Assembly: GCA_902600895.1 (NCBI GenBank)
Contig: CACKLF010000003.1
Coordinates: 20,510 to 84,509, forward strand
DNA from: an uncultured Alphaproteobacteria bacterium
Lineage (GTDB): Bacteria; Pseudomonadota; Alphaproteobacteria; Rhodobacterales; Rhodobacteraceae
Length of the DNA stretch: 64,000 nucleotides
Direction: 5' to 3'
Shown: in pieces, positions 27,460-36,638 of the stretch
Numbering within the stretch: position 1 is the first letter of the stretch
Layout: the number at the start of each line of letters is the position of its first letter
Program-made: the position numbers and the translations under genes
Notes under the pieces: model-generated
Told to the model about the DNA's origin: nothing
Seen by the model: the letters and a program-made list of their open reading frames with translations, nothing else
The model's database searches: none

Positions 27460-27508
27460 ATCAAATCACGTGAATTATAAATAAGCTAAAAAGATTCAAG
27501 TAGCAGAG

Positions 27509-28510
27509 TCATTTAGCATTACTTTCCAATAGCCGACTTTGAAAATATGCCACACCTTGCTCATGTCTAGGAGATAGTGGACCTGGTCTATATGCACCAC
27601 TCTCATAATTTTTTTGCGTTTCAATACATACCTCAAAATCTTCCCTAATTACATTTAAATTATCACTAATTATCTTGTCTCTCTGTTTTTTTGTATTATC
27701 TGAGGTGCTTCTAAAATAAAAATTATATATGAGCTCAGTCTTGCCAGTATTAATGGGGTTAATGCGCGATGTATTCATACCACCCTCAAATAAAGATAAT
27801 GTCCAATTAGGCCACATCCATAACCACTTACCTTTGTAAAACAAACCATCTCTTGGTGGCGCAGTCATTCGCACATGTCCATTCAAGGCAGTTGTCTCAA
27901 ATTTATCAAAGTCTATTGCTTTATGAAAAGCAGGATGCACTCCTGGAATATGATAACCTTCCACAAAATTATCGGTGTATACTTTCCAGTTTGCATCAAA
28001 AACTAGTTTCTCTTCCTGTGTCCAATTATAATCTTCAATGGGATCATTTTGAAGTTCTTCAATCAAATCGCCGTATTCCAAATCAAAATTAGCCTCGGGC
28101 TGGATAGACAAAAATAAAAGACCCCGCCAAGTTTTTAAAAAAATTTCATCTAGCTTCCAATCTTTTGGTTCAAAATCTGGGTCTTGACCCCACCAAGGCA
28201 CATTGAGGAGTTCACCACCTTCTCCCCATACCCATTGGTGATAAGGACATCGTATTGTTGAAGAAGTTCCACATCCCTCAGGAAGTAATCTGGCCCCTCT
28301 GTGTCGACAGACATTTCTGAACGCCCTTATCCCCTTTTTTGTCTTGATTACAAATACTTTTAAACCAGAAATTTCGGTTGCATAATAATCCCCTCTTTTA
28401 GCTAATCTAGAAACTGGACACACCAATTGCCAACTGTTAGCAAAGATTTTTTGAACATCATCGTTATAGATTGTTGTACTAGTATAGTTCTCAGAAGGAA
28501 TATTTAACAT
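27509..28510 (-). CDS. Rieske-type ring-hydroxylating oxygenase, alpha subunit
   Basis: The Rieske cluster site is CRHRGARLLPEGCGTSSTIRCPYHQWVW and the mononuclear iron site is DNFVEGYHIPGVHPAFH. The 333-residue length is at the short end for alpha subunits. Like the gene at 11164, it has no reductase or beta subunit nearby. It precedes guaD on the same strand. That raises purine or N-heterocycle catabolism as a hypothesis, but oxygenases of this type also attack quaternary amines and aromatics. Confidence 0.92.
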   Translation of the reverse strand: MLNIPSENYTSTTIYNDDVQKIFANSWQLVCPVSRLAKRGDYYATEISGLKVFVIKTKKGIRAFRNVCRHRGARLLPEGCGTSSTIRCPYHQWVWGEGGELLNVPWWGQDPDFEPKDWKLDEIFLKTWRGLLFLSIQPEANFDLEYGDLIEELQNDPIEDYNWTQEEKLVFDANWKVYTDNFVEGYHIPGVHPAFHKAIDFDKFETTALNGHVRMTAPPRDGLFYKGKWLWMWPNWTLSLFEGGMNTSRINPINTGKTELIYNFYFRSTSDNTKKQRDKIISDNLNVIREDFEVCIETQKNYESGAYRPGPLSPRHEQGVAYFQSRLLESNAK

Positions 28511-28686
28511 TTTACTAACAAATTTTTTAAGTTCATTATCATGAATAGTAAAAATTTTTCAAACCTTAAATTTTTTTGGTTTCATTTATTTTATTAAGTT
28601 TTACTTTGAAAAAAGTATTTAATATCAACCGCTGAAAAAAAATCCTCAAATTTAATATCCTAAAAAAAACAGGAAGGCTCAAAAAT

Positions 28687-29463
28687 ATGCGAAATATAAG
28701 AAGTCTATTAGCTCACTCAAAATATCTAATAATTGCGACGTATATCTTTTCTTCAGCCATTAATGCAGAAACGACGCGTGAACCTGTACCTGCAAAAAAT
28801 GAACTTTCTTGCTTATTTTCGAATGGTATTCCAAAGCATAAAATTGGCAAATTTCCAAACAAGGCAAATCCTAACAAATTAATGGAACAAAAATTAACTT
28901 TTTGTTTTCCAACAAGACCTATATTCACAGGCAGTATCACTTGGGATCTTATGACAGTTGGTGTCTCAAAATCTGGTATTCCTTTTCGGCCTTACACAGC
29001 AGAATTTTATGACCATAATTCAAAAACGGGATTTAGTGATGACCCATCTAGTGGCTGGAGAAAGCAAGCAATGCATGACCCACGCAAATTAGGTATTGAT
29101 TTTAATCATGGTCACGTTGATAAGTCAGGTCTATATCACTATCATAGAGTCTCAGACAAATTTTTAACAAGCAAAAATAAAATTCTTATAGGTTTTGCGC
29201 CAGACGGTATAAAAATATTTTATAGTAGCTTAGAGACTTCGTCATGGAAATTAAAGAATGGGAGCCGTTCTTCACCACCCGGCGGTAATCATGATGGCAC
29301 TTTTGAAGAGGATTTCGAATATGTAGAAGGATCAGGGTCACTCGATGAATGTAATGGGAGAAAATCAAATAATGAATACTTCTACTTTGCGACTACTTCC
29401 TACCCCTATTTTCCAAGGTGTTTTAAAGGTTTAGTGAATACAAAATTTCTTCAAAGAAAGTAA
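28687..29463 (+). CDS. Secreted YHYH-domain protein
   Basis: An N-terminal signal-like segment (SKYLIIATYIFSSAINA, cleavage probably near residue 27) precedes the mature protein. The central region has the defining FNHGHVDKSGLYHYHR motif of the YHYH domain, and four or more cysteines are scattered in the mature part. The family is found in marine bacteria and eukaryotes, and its histidine-rich motif suggests metal binding; no enzymatic role is proven. An ACAGGAAGG site precedes the ATG. It is convergent with the phosphotransferase gene. Confidence 0.82.
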   Translation: MRNIRSLLAHSKYLIIATYIFSSAINAETTREPVPAKNELSCLFSNGIPKHKIGKFPNKANPNKLMEQKLTFCFPTRPIFTGSITWDLMTVGVSKSGIPFRPYTAEFYDHNSKTGFSDDPSSGWRKQAMHDPRKLGIDFNHGHVDKSGLYHYHRVSDKFLTSKNKILIGFAPDGIKIFYSSLETSSWKLKNGSRSSPPGGNHDGTFEEDFEYVEGSGSLDECNGRKSNNEYFYFATTSYPYFPRCFKGLVNTKFLQRK

Positions 29464-29486
29464 AAAGCTCGGATTGAAAATATACG

Positions 29487-30812
29487 TTAATTCTTTTGAG
29501 CGTGCTCTGAAATAAACAACTCACCACCATCTTCCTCCGCTATGCCAAATAATCGGAGCATTTTGTTTTTTTGCATCTCTTTCAACCATGAATTTAGTTC
29601 CCTTGAACCGAGTCCATCTTTTTGAAAAAGGGTCACAACTAAACCATTTTCCAAGCATAAATTACTCAAATTTTCATCTGATTTTACTTTTTCAACTGCG
29701 TCAGCTAACAAGTCAACAATATCCAAACCTGTTGGTGAAACATCTGGACCACCCGATAAATATCCAACCTTGGCCGTGGGATGCTCTACCCCTCTTAGCA
29801 ACGGTATTTCGGCATCATAAATGTTTGATAATAAACCAGGAAATGCAACCAATGTATAAATTTCACAATCTAACATCATTTCTTTAACTGCTTCATCATC
29901 AGAGGGGAGTAAAGAATACTCCAAATAAGCTTTTATGAAATTTTTTCTCAGTTTAAAATTTGTAAATCGCGAACCGAGCCACATCATGTATGGGAGTCCA
30001 AAATCCATTATGGCAGGTCCTACTTGTACCAAATCATAGTCAATAACGGATAATTCCAATGTTTTAGGATTATAAAGGACATTATCTGGCTTAAAATCAT
30101 TATGAACAACTACCTGTCTCTTTGCAGCAATAGATTGAGGGAAAAATGATTCACATTGCATTACTTTCTTGTACACACCTGTCTTTACTTGCAAGTTGAA
30201 AACATTTTGAGCTACCTGTGGATCTGGATTGCCAGCGCCCATGACGGGCGTAAAAGTATCAAATGCGGACCAAGGAAGGCACCAGCATGGAGCATGTGGT
30301 GGCATAGCCTTTAGAATGGAAAATACAGTCTTATCCTGATGTAAAAATTCCTTTTTCAAAGGCTCGTACCAGTCTATGGGAACAGAATGTAGCTTAGACA
30401 ATAGATGTGCTACTCTATTTGGTGGAGCAACTTTTTCATTAAAATGGAAAAAGTCTTTCATGGCTGGAATACCAGCAGATTTCTCAATGTGAAAGTCTCC
30501 ACCGTTCACCAAAATTGGTGGAGCTATTGCATTCTGACGAAGTATTTCCGTAGCTGCGTCTACTCGTTTTTTTGTGTTTGGATGAGAGCTCATAATACTA
30601 TCTGACGCACGCACTTTAATTATACATTTTGGAATATCTCTTTTAAAACAAATAAACGTTTTGGCACCACTATTGCCGGAGGCATCTTTAATTGTCAGCA
30701 TTTCTTTACCTAGCTCTTGCCCATAAATAAGCTCATGAACTATTTGCCTGACCTGATCTAAAGAAGCTTTACCAAGCAATATATCAGGTTTTTCAATAAT
30801 TTTATTATCCAT
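29487..30812 (-). CDS. Aminoglycoside phosphotransferase/choline-kinase-fold protein
   Basis: The kinase catalytic loop reads VVHNDFKPDNVLYNP and the metal-binding segment is SVIDYDLVQVGPAIMDFG, both typical of the APH/choline-kinase fold. An N-terminal kinase lobe is visible (AKTFICFKRDIPKCIIKVRA). At 441 residues it has a roughly 100-residue C-terminal extension with no recognised motif. It would phosphorylate a small hydroxylated molecule, identity unknown. Confidence 0.82.
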   Translation of the reverse strand: MDNKIIEKPDILLGKASLDQVRQIVHELIYGQELGKEMLTIKDASGNSGAKTFICFKRDIPKCIIKVRASDSIMSSHPNTKKRVDAATEILRQNAIAPPILVNGGDFHIEKSAGIPAMKDFFHFNEKVAPPNRVAHLLSKLHSVPIDWYEPLKKEFLHQDKTVFSILKAMPPHAPCWCLPWSAFDTFTPVMGAGNPDPQVAQNVFNLQVKTGVYKKVMQCESFFPQSIAAKRQVVVHNDFKPDNVLYNPKTLELSVIDYDLVQVGPAIMDFGLPYMMWLGSRFTNFKLRKNFIKAYLEYSLLPSDDEAVKEMMLDCEIYTLVAFPGLLSNIYDAEIPLLRGVEHPTAKVGYLSGGPDVSPTGLDIVDLLADAVEKVKSDENLSNLCLENGLVVTLFQKDGLGSRELNSWLKEMQKNKMLRLFGIAEEDGGELFISEHAQKN

Positions 30813-30931
30813 TGATTTTTTCCTTTATTGATACAAAGATAAAACCCAAACCTATACTCGGCAAGGAGCAATTGTTCTTTTTATATAACGAAAGATATAC
30901 AAAATAGCGAAACAAGCATATATACAGCGGT

Positions 30932-31036
30932 TTATGAGTTATTTTTGATAGATTTTTTTTTATAATTCATTTTAAAGTCTACGGTAATACAGCACAAACC
31001 TTCACCAGTTATGTGTGATGTGTTGACTAATTTCAT
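30932..31036 (-). CDS. Possible 34-residue small protein with strong ribosome site
   Basis: Too short for the ORF track. The minus strand reads AAAGGAGAAAA then ATG, giving MKLVNTSHITGEGLCCITVDF and ending NYKKKSIKNNS. The Shine-Dalgarno match and 5-nt spacing are better than for most genes in the window. It lies 119 nt upstream of the phosphotransferase and on the same strand, in a 320-nt interval with no other gene. It could be a small protein or a leader peptide. No homologue is recognised. Confidence 0.4.
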   Translation of the reverse strand: MKLVNTSHITGEGLCCITVDFKMNYKKKSIKNNS

Positions 31037-31131
31037 TTTTCTCCTTTACTGTATACCTTTATTCCGTGAGTTCAATATTTCTGATAATCTAGAAATATCA
31101 CTCTTTTTATTAACGTTGAAATGGAGGCTAT

Positions 31132-31506
31132 ATGAAAACATCCAAAGATTATCTTGAAGAGGCTAATAAAGTAGTTAGAAAGATTGATTTTTCTGAAGCT
31201 CTGATAAAGCATACTGAAAAAACTGCTATCTTTATAGATGTTAGGGATAGTTCAGAAATTGCAAAAACTGGTAGCATAACAGACTCTATAAAAATTCAAA
31301 GGGGCTTGATTGAATTTGTAGCAGATGAATCATCCAAGCTTTATAACTTGAAGCTAAAAAAAGACACTGAGATTATTTTAGTCTGTGGAGCTGGTGGACA
31401 AGCAGCTTTAACAGGCAAGACACTCATTGAAATGGGATATAGGAATGTAGCCAATTTAGGAGCAATAGGTGATTGGGAAAAAAATGGAGGACCAATGACC
31501 AAATAA
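31132..31506 (+). CDS. Single-domain rhodanese-like protein
   Basis: The 124 residues carry FIDVRDSSEIAKTG at the N-terminal end and the active-site loop ILVCGAGGQAALTGKTLIEMGY. The catalytic cysteine expected to carry persulfide is present in VCGAGG. The C-terminal GAIGDWEKNGGPM is the usual ending (GGxxxWxxxGxP). It would transfer sulfane sulfur or act as a persulfide carrier in the cytoplasm. A TGGAGG site precedes the ATG. Confidence 0.9.
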   Translation: MKTSKDYLEEANKVVRKIDFSEALIKHTEKTAIFIDVRDSSEIAKTGSITDSIKIQRGLIEFVADESSKLYNLKLKKDTEIILVCGAGGQAALTGKTLIEMGYRNVANLGAIGDWEKNGGPMTK

Positions 31507-31605
31507 AACTGTGTAAGTAATACTGGAGCCATATTCATATCAAAATTAAAGAAAAGTTTGAGTTAAAATTCATTTTTTAAAGTAATCACCCTTTAAGGAG
31601 CTGTA

Positions 31606-32391
31606 GTGAACGTCGAATATATTGAAAAAGGTTCAGGCCATAGAGTGATACTTCTTCATTCTACTGTTGCCACTAATAAGCAGTGGAAAAAATTGATCGA
31701 GCTTCTCAGTGATGACTATAATCTTGTTGCGCCAAATTTATACGGATACGGCAAAACGGATAGCTGGAATAGCAAAAAGTTACAGACACTAAAAGATCAA
31801 GCTGAAATCATTCGCCAATTTGTTCCAAATGATGGAGAGAAATTTTCTCTGGTAGGGCATTCATTTGGAGGAAGCGTTGCTATGATGGCAGCCAAAATAT
31901 TTAGAAATCATGTCGATAAGCTCATCTTAATTGAGCCAAACCCAAACTATCTACTACGAGAGATGGGGAGAATTAATGAATTTAATGAAATTGTAGCTTT
32001 GCGAAATTGTATTAAAACCAATGGAGCGAATAACAAATGGGAGGTTGCAGCCAAAGTTTTTGCTGACTACTTCAATGGTAATGGAGCATGGATGGTAATG
32101 GATAAAGACAGGCAAAAAAAATTTATTGCCGCTTTAAAGCCAAACTATCATGAATGGGACTCCGTAATGAATGAAATTACCTCAATAGAAGAATGGAAGA
32201 TTTATTTACCCAAAAAAACAACAGTTTTTAGCTGTAAAAAAACTATCAACTCTATAACTGGTATTATTCATTTGCTACGCTCCAATATGACATCCTGGAA
32301 CTTTGTAGAATATCAGTCAGGCGGTCATATGGCTCCATTAACAATGCCCGATGTAATCAACCCACTGATAGAAAGAGCATTAGCGGCTTGA
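31606..32391 (+). CDS. Alpha/beta-hydrolase
   Basis: VILLHSTVATNKQWKKL forms the oxyanion-hole region and LVGHSFGGSVAMMAA is the nucleophile elbow with the catalytic Ser. The acidic residue and the His near GGHMAPLTMP complete the triad. The start is GTG behind an AAGGAG site. The 261-residue length fits the basic fold with a small cap. The substrate is unknown. It lies 99 nt after the rhodanese gene and may be transcribed with it. Confidence 0.88.
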   Translation: MNVEYIEKGSGHRVILLHSTVATNKQWKKLIELLSDDYNLVAPNLYGYGKTDSWNSKKLQTLKDQAEIIRQFVPNDGEKFSLVGHSFGGSVAMMAAKIFRNHVDKLILIEPNPNYLLREMGRINEFNEIVALRNCIKTNGANNKWEVAAKVFADYFNGNGAWMVMDKDRQKKFIAALKPNYHEWDSVMNEITSIEEWKIYLPKKTTVFSCKKTINSITGIIHLLRSNMTSWNFVEYQSGGHMAPLTMPDVINPLIERALAA

Positions 32392-32544
32392 TGAATTGTC
32401 GGTTTTTACATGGATGACAATACTAAGGAAATCGTTTGAAAACAATCTAGATAGTAACTTTGATCCAATTTTAATAATTTTTTATTTCTCATAGATACCT
32501 ATTAAAATCAAAAATACGACTGACGGATATTTGCTTTTTATAAA

Positions 32545-32577
32545 TGGCTCCAGAAGTAGGGATCAAACCAATGACCA
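32545..32577 (-). pseudogene. Degenerate 3' fragment of tRNA-Asn
   Basis: The plus strand reads TGGCTCCAGAAGTAGGGATC... beside the intact tRNA's TGGCTCCGGCGGTAGGGATC... Over the 33 aligned bases from the CCA end through the T-arm there are six differences by eye. The anticodon arm and 5' half are absent. The pattern fits an old attachment-site duplicate or tRNA relic. Confidence 0.6.
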
Positions 32578-32807
32578 TAGTGTCATAATTAGTTATAAAA
32601 TATCATAAAGAGTTTTGCTTATACGGGGTACGATGGCCATAAATGATTATAATTGGTCATTAACATTTATACAGTGTCAGACTTATCCTATCAGCAAGTT
32701 TGTTCGCAGCGTAGGAAATTTGTCAGTAGATTTATGGTAGTAGCTTAAAAAAAAACTTGAGCTAGTCTTAATTATTTTTCATTACCTTTAATAAAATCAA
32801 AACAAGC

Positions 32808-33029
32808 TTATGCAACATTTATAGGTCTTTCAATATGGATCCAATGCAGCACATCTTTAATAATAGCAAATCTCGAAAATCTTGCTCCTTTCTTTGTCTT
32901 GATAGTTGAATATTTATTAGACGGGTTAGTTTTAACAAACTTCTTCCAGTTTTTTATATGTTGGATACCATATGACAGGAGGACTAGAAACCTCCAAGCA
33001 ACCCAGCCGTAGGCATTTCCTAAAGTAAT
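32808..33029 (-). pseudogene. Open frame of 73 codons lacking a start codon
   Basis: Between two stops the minus strand reads GNAYGWVAWRFLVLLSYG and later TIKTKKGARFSRFAIIKDVLHW, ending RPINVA. There is no ATG, GTG or TTG with a ribosome site. The composition is protein-like rather than random (Trp, Gly, Lys/Arg placement), so it may be the tail of a decayed gene. I do not recognise the family. It sits between the tRNA-Asn fragment and the intact tRNA-Asn. Confidence 0.3.
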
Positions 33030-33127
33030 TTATTTAAGTTTTGTCTCCACAATGCGATATCTCAGAACTTATACTTTCGATTTCGCACAAAAAAACTATT
33101 GAAAAACTGATACTTAAAGGTTTTTTA

Positions 33128-33202
33128 TGGCTCCGGCGGTAGGGATCGAACCTACGACCAATTGATTAACAGTCAACTGCTCTACCGCTGAGCTACGCCG
33201 GA
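33128..33202 (-). tRNA. tRNA-Asn (GTT anticodon)
   Basis: The minus strand gives TCCGGCGTAGCTCAGCGGTA..., with a 7-bp acceptor stem TCCGGCG/CGCCGGA, the D-arm AGCTCAGCGGTAGAGC, the anticodon loop CTGTTAA (anticodon GTT) and the T-arm GTAGGTTCGATCCCTAC. CCA is encoded. It is 75 nt including CCA. Confidence 0.96.
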
Positions 33203-33289
33203 CCACATCGAATGTTTTAAAGATATAATGAAAATAATCAATAAAAATAATATTTTTCCATTATCAGTTTAGTAATTTGAAAAAAATAT

Positions 33290-34216
33290 TTATTTCAAAA
33301 AGAATTTACTTTTGGTTGACGGATTATTTGTATCAATAGTAATTAAACCGTTCTCAAAAAAATTAATTAAATGAGCAAATACATTTCTTGATGCTGCTGG
33401 TTTTAAAAATTCTGATAATTCCGGATATACTTTTTCAACTATTTCCAAAATATTACTTCCTTGCTTGGTGATAGCTAATAAAATTTCTTTTTCTCTCTGA
33501 ATTCTGTGCTTTAAATGCTCTTGAACTAAAGTTTTTCCATCTAATATTGGTGCACCATGCCCCGGATAATATAGTTGATTTTTTCGATCTAATAGAGCAG
33601 CTAAGGAAGCCTTGTATTGACCTATATCTCCATCTGGTGGTGATATCAAAGTTGTAGACCAACCCATAACCAAATCACCCGTAAAAAGCACTTTACTATC
33701 ATTTAATGAGAAACATAAATGATTAGACATGTGCCCAGGTGTATGAATGGCTTCCAGGTCCCAATCTGTACTTGAAATAAAATCATGTGAAGACAATTGT
33801 ATGTCAGGCTCAAATCCTGTATCCACACCCTCTCCCCCACCAAGATTATTACCTTGGGAGAGTTTTTGCATAAACACACTTTGACCAGAAATATTATTCC
33901 CAAACCCATAAAGAGGCACATCATATTTTTTTGAAATTATTCTCCCTAAGGGACTATGGTCTGTATGTGAATGCGTAATAAACACACCAAGCAATTTTGT
34001 TCTTTCCAATGCAAACTCTATGGCCTGCAAGTGACTTTCACTAATTGGTCCTGGGTCAATTAGGGCAACCTCTTGACCTCGACCAATGATGTAAGTTTGA
34101 GTACCCTTAAAGGTCATATATGAAGCGTTAGGTGCAACTATTGATTTCACCCCTTCTGATAGGTCTATTATTTGACCAATAGGCGGATCGTATTTAGATT
34201 GAACTAATAGAGACAA
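33290..34216 (-). CDS. Metallo-beta-lactamase-fold hydrolase (LACTB2-like)
   Basis: The dinuclear zinc motif HxHxDH is VFITHSHTDHSPLG at about residue 82. Further ligands lie in IHTPGHMSNHLCF, FTGDLVMGWS and YYPGHGAPI. The C-terminal winged-helix-like region and 308-residue length match LACTB2-type proteins, which include endoribonucleases and thioester hydrolases. The function is not fixed. It is divergent from the sensor kinase gene with a 43-nt gap. Confidence 0.9.
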   Translation of the reverse strand: MSLLVQSKYDPPIGQIIDLSEGVKSIVAPNASYMTFKGTQTYIIGRGQEVALIDPGPISESHLQAIEFALERTKLLGVFITHSHTDHSPLGRIISKKYDVPLYGFGNNISGQSVFMQKLSQGNNLGGGEGVDTGFEPDIQLSSHDFISSTDWDLEAIHTPGHMSNHLCFSLNDSKVLFTGDLVMGWSTTLISPPDGDIGQYKASLAALLDRKNQLYYPGHGAPILDGKTLVQEHLKHRIQREKEILLAITKQGSNILEIVEKVYPELSEFLKPAASRNVFAHLINFFENGLITIDTNNPSTKSKFFLK

Positions 34217-34259
34217 AATTTTCCTTTTTGCATATTAAAACAAGTGTTAATGAATATAT

Positions 34260-35606
34260 ATGATAAGTTCATTTGCAAAGCAATTTCTTCCCAAAAGCCT
34301 TTTTGGCAGGACATTACTTATCGTCCTTGTTCCTATAATTTTATTGGAAGTTATAATCGGCTTTGTTTTTATTCAGAGACACTACGAACAGGTAGCTACT
34401 CAAATGAGTAAGAGCATGTCAATTCAACTCAACTATATTATAAGAACTGTGGAAAATGCCACTGATCAGGATTCTGCTGAAACATTTGCGCACGAAATAG
34501 GAAAAAATCTAGGCATTTCTGTTAGACTTGATAAGGACAAAAGCGTCATACCTACCATAAACTTCAGGTCATATGATTTTGCCGGCAAAGCCATTACCAA
34601 AGTGCTTATGAGCAAAATTCCAAGACCAATAACTTTTGATTTATCAAGCAATTGGAGAATAATCGGCTTGGGGATCCAAACGAGTAAAGGTACCTTACAC
34701 GTGAATATAGGAAGGGATAAACTTTCTGCAGCAAACCCTCACCAGTTATTAGTTCTGATGGTATTTCTTACAATCCTTCTAATGATATTTTCTCTAATAA
34801 TGTTAAGAAATCAAATTCGACCAATAGTACGCCTTTCACAAGCCGCAGAAGCATTTGGAAAAGGTGAGAAGATTAATTACAAACCTTCAGGAGCTGTAGA
34901 AGTTCGCGGCGCAGGTTTGGCTTTTTTAAATATGAGAGATCGATTGCAAAAACAAATTGCGCAGAGAACTGAAATGTTATCTGGTATCAGCCATGACTTA
35001 AAAACTCCATTAACCAGGCTTAAACTTGCTCTATCATTGTTAGAGGGGAACAAAAGTGAAATTGCCGAAATGAAAAATGATGTTGATATGATGGATAACA
35101 TGGTCAAAGAATTTCTTGATTTCTCTAAAGACCAAACATTAGAGCAAGCTAAAAGCTACACCAGTAAACAAATTTATGAAAGGGTCTCCAACCTCATCTC
35201 CTTAAATTATCAAGATGTGATCTTATGTAACCGGATAGAGTTTCCGTTAGAGAAAAAATTCTTAATTAGGCCGGCTAGCTTGGATCGCGCTCTTCAAAAT
35301 ATCTTAGATAACTCACTGAGATTTGGATCGAAGGTGGTCTTAGAAGTCTATATTAGTCAAAAACAAAAAAATTTAAACTTATCAGTTCATGACAACGGAC
35401 CAGGTATACCTAAAGATTCCTATGATTTAGCTATTCAACCGTTTAATACATTGGATAAATCAAGAAATCAAAATAGTCATGGCGGAGTTGGATTGGGATT
35501 AAGTATTTCACGTGATATATGCACATCCCACGGTGGGACCCTCACGCTAGATAAAAGTCAAATCTTAGGTGGCTTATTAGTTAACCTGATGTTTCCAAGC
35601 AATTAA
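34260..35606 (+). CDS. Sensor histidine kinase, EnvZ-like
   Basis: A transmembrane helix (TLLIVLVPIILLEVIIGFVF) is followed by a periplasmic loop of about 110 residues, a second helix (LLVLMVFLTILLMIFSLIML) and a HAMP domain (RNQIRPIVRLSQAAEAFGKG). The H-box is GISHDLKTPLTRLKLAL. The ATP-binding boxes are LDNSLRF (N), HDNGPGIP (G1) and GVGLGLSIS (G2). It is normal EnvZ length. No response regulator is adjacent, so its partner (OmpR-like) is elsewhere. Its stop overlaps the convergent phosphotransferase by 4 nt. Confidence 0.93.
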   Translation: MISSFAKQFLPKSLFGRTLLIVLVPIILLEVIIGFVFIQRHYEQVATQMSKSMSIQLNYIIRTVENATDQDSAETFAHEIGKNLGISVRLDKDKSVIPTINFRSYDFAGKAITKVLMSKIPRPITFDLSSNWRIIGLGIQTSKGTLHVNIGRDKLSAANPHQLLVLMVFLTILLMIFSLIMLRNQIRPIVRLSQAAEAFGKGEKINYKPSGAVEVRGAGLAFLNMRDRLQKQIAQRTEMLSGISHDLKTPLTRLKLALSLLEGNKSEIAEMKNDVDMMDNMVKEFLDFSKDQTLEQAKSYTSKQIYERVSNLISLNYQDVILCNRIEFPLEKKFLIRPASLDRALQNILDNSLRFGSKVVLEVYISQKQKNLNLSVHDNGPGIPKDSYDLAIQPFNTLDKSRNQNSHGGVGLGLSISRDICTSHGGTLTLDKSQILGGLLVNLMFPSN

Positions 35607-36634
35607 TTCTCCAAACTCATTAAAGCCTTTCTTGCGTACTGGGGAATGATTTTTCCTACTTTTAACGCCATCAGTGGATTGGAAGCATTGCCATCAAGCG
35701 CTCGTTTTTTTACACCTTGAAGAATGGCGGCCATTCTAAAAAAACAAAATGCTAATGGAAATTTTAAGTCAGGTAACTTGGATAGACCCACTCGTTCTGC
35801 GTACTTTTCAATATATTCTTGGTCACTGGGAATGCCATAGGCTTTTCTGTTTATACCCTCTAATCCTCTTCCTTCTGTCCCTGTGGGCATGGCCCATTGC
35901 ATTATTTGATTTGCAAGATCTGCTCTACCATCACCAGTTGTAGAAATCTCCCAATCTAAAACACTTATTAAATACGGCTTATTCCTACTAAAGAGCAGGT
36001 TGTCAATTCTCCAATCGCCATGAACTAATGAGGGAGATCCAACATCATCAGGCAGATTGCCTTTAAGCCAATCGTATAATTGATCAATTTCAGATATTTT
36101 TTCTGTTTGACTTAATTCGTATTGACGTCCCCAAATAGAAAGTTGTCTAGAGAAATAATTTCCTGGCCTTCCATAGTTCTCTAACCCTACTGATTTTAAC
36201 TTGATTGAATGTAGGGCTGCCAATCCTTGATTCATTTGATCATAAAGAAGAGTTCTGTCGTCTGCTGACATCTTTGGTAATGAAGGATCCAAATAAGCTT
36301 TCCCATCAATATACTCCATAACAAAATATGGAGTTCCAATTTCTTCAGCATCTTCACATAAGTAATGCATTTTTGGTACTGGCACCTTTGTGCCATGTAA
36401 GGCTGACATAATCTGATATTCCCTTTCGATCATATGTGCGGACTTAAGAAGTTGGCCAAAAGGTTTGCATCTCACCACTATCTGGTCTGTAGCGCTTGAT
36501 ACTATAAATGTCGGATTTGACTGACCATGATCAGTTTTTTTAACTTTCCAGGGACCCTTGCAACTTGGAAGTTTTCTATTTAAAGCCAATGAAAGTCTAT
36601 CAATGTCTAACTTTGCGGATACATGTGAGGGCAT
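35603..36634 (-). CDS. ACAD10/11-type phosphotransferase (hydroxyacyl kinase-like)
   Basis: The APH-fold kinase has the catalytic loop SLVHGDWRIDNLLFS and the metal motif SVLDWEISTTGDGRADLANQI. N-terminal VRCKPFGQLLKSAHMIEREYQIM is the hallmark of the kinase domain fused to dehydrogenase in animal ACAD10/11, and of LvaA-type 4-hydroxyacid kinases in bacteria. It starts 4 nt after the stop of an acyl-CoA dehydrogenase on the same strand. A joint phosphorylation and elimination of 4-hydroxyacyl-CoAs is inferred from this pairing. Confidence 0.9.
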   Translation of the reverse strand: MPSHVSAKLDIDRLSLALNRKLPSCKGPWKVKKTDHGQSNPTFIVSSATDQIVVRCKPFGQLLKSAHMIEREYQIMSALHGTKVPVPKMHYLCEDAEEIGTPYFVMEYIDGKAYLDPSLPKMSADDRTLLYDQMNQGLAALHSIKLKSVGLENYGRPGNYFSRQLSIWGRQYELSQTEKISEIDQLYDWLKGNLPDDVGSPSLVHGDWRIDNLLFSRNKPYLISVLDWEISTTGDGRADLANQIMQWAMPTGTEGRGLEGINRKAYGIPSDQEYIEKYAERVGLSKLPDLKFPLAFCFFRMAAILQGVKKRALDGNASNPLMALKVGKIIPQYARKALMSLEN

Positions 36635-36638
36635 GCGG

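Larger units (their letters stand above)
32392..33127. other. Gene-poor interval (736 nt) next to tRNA-Asn
   Basis: No full gene is visible on either strand. The interval holds a degenerate copy of the tRNA-Asn 3' end near its left side and a 73-codon open frame without a start codon on the minus strand. It looks like the scar of an integrated element or a decayed gene. Confidence 0.6.

Noticed and set aside
34260-35606. Complete two-component system
   Set aside because: The neighbours are an MBL hydrolase and a phosphotransferase; no receiver-domain gene is present in the window.
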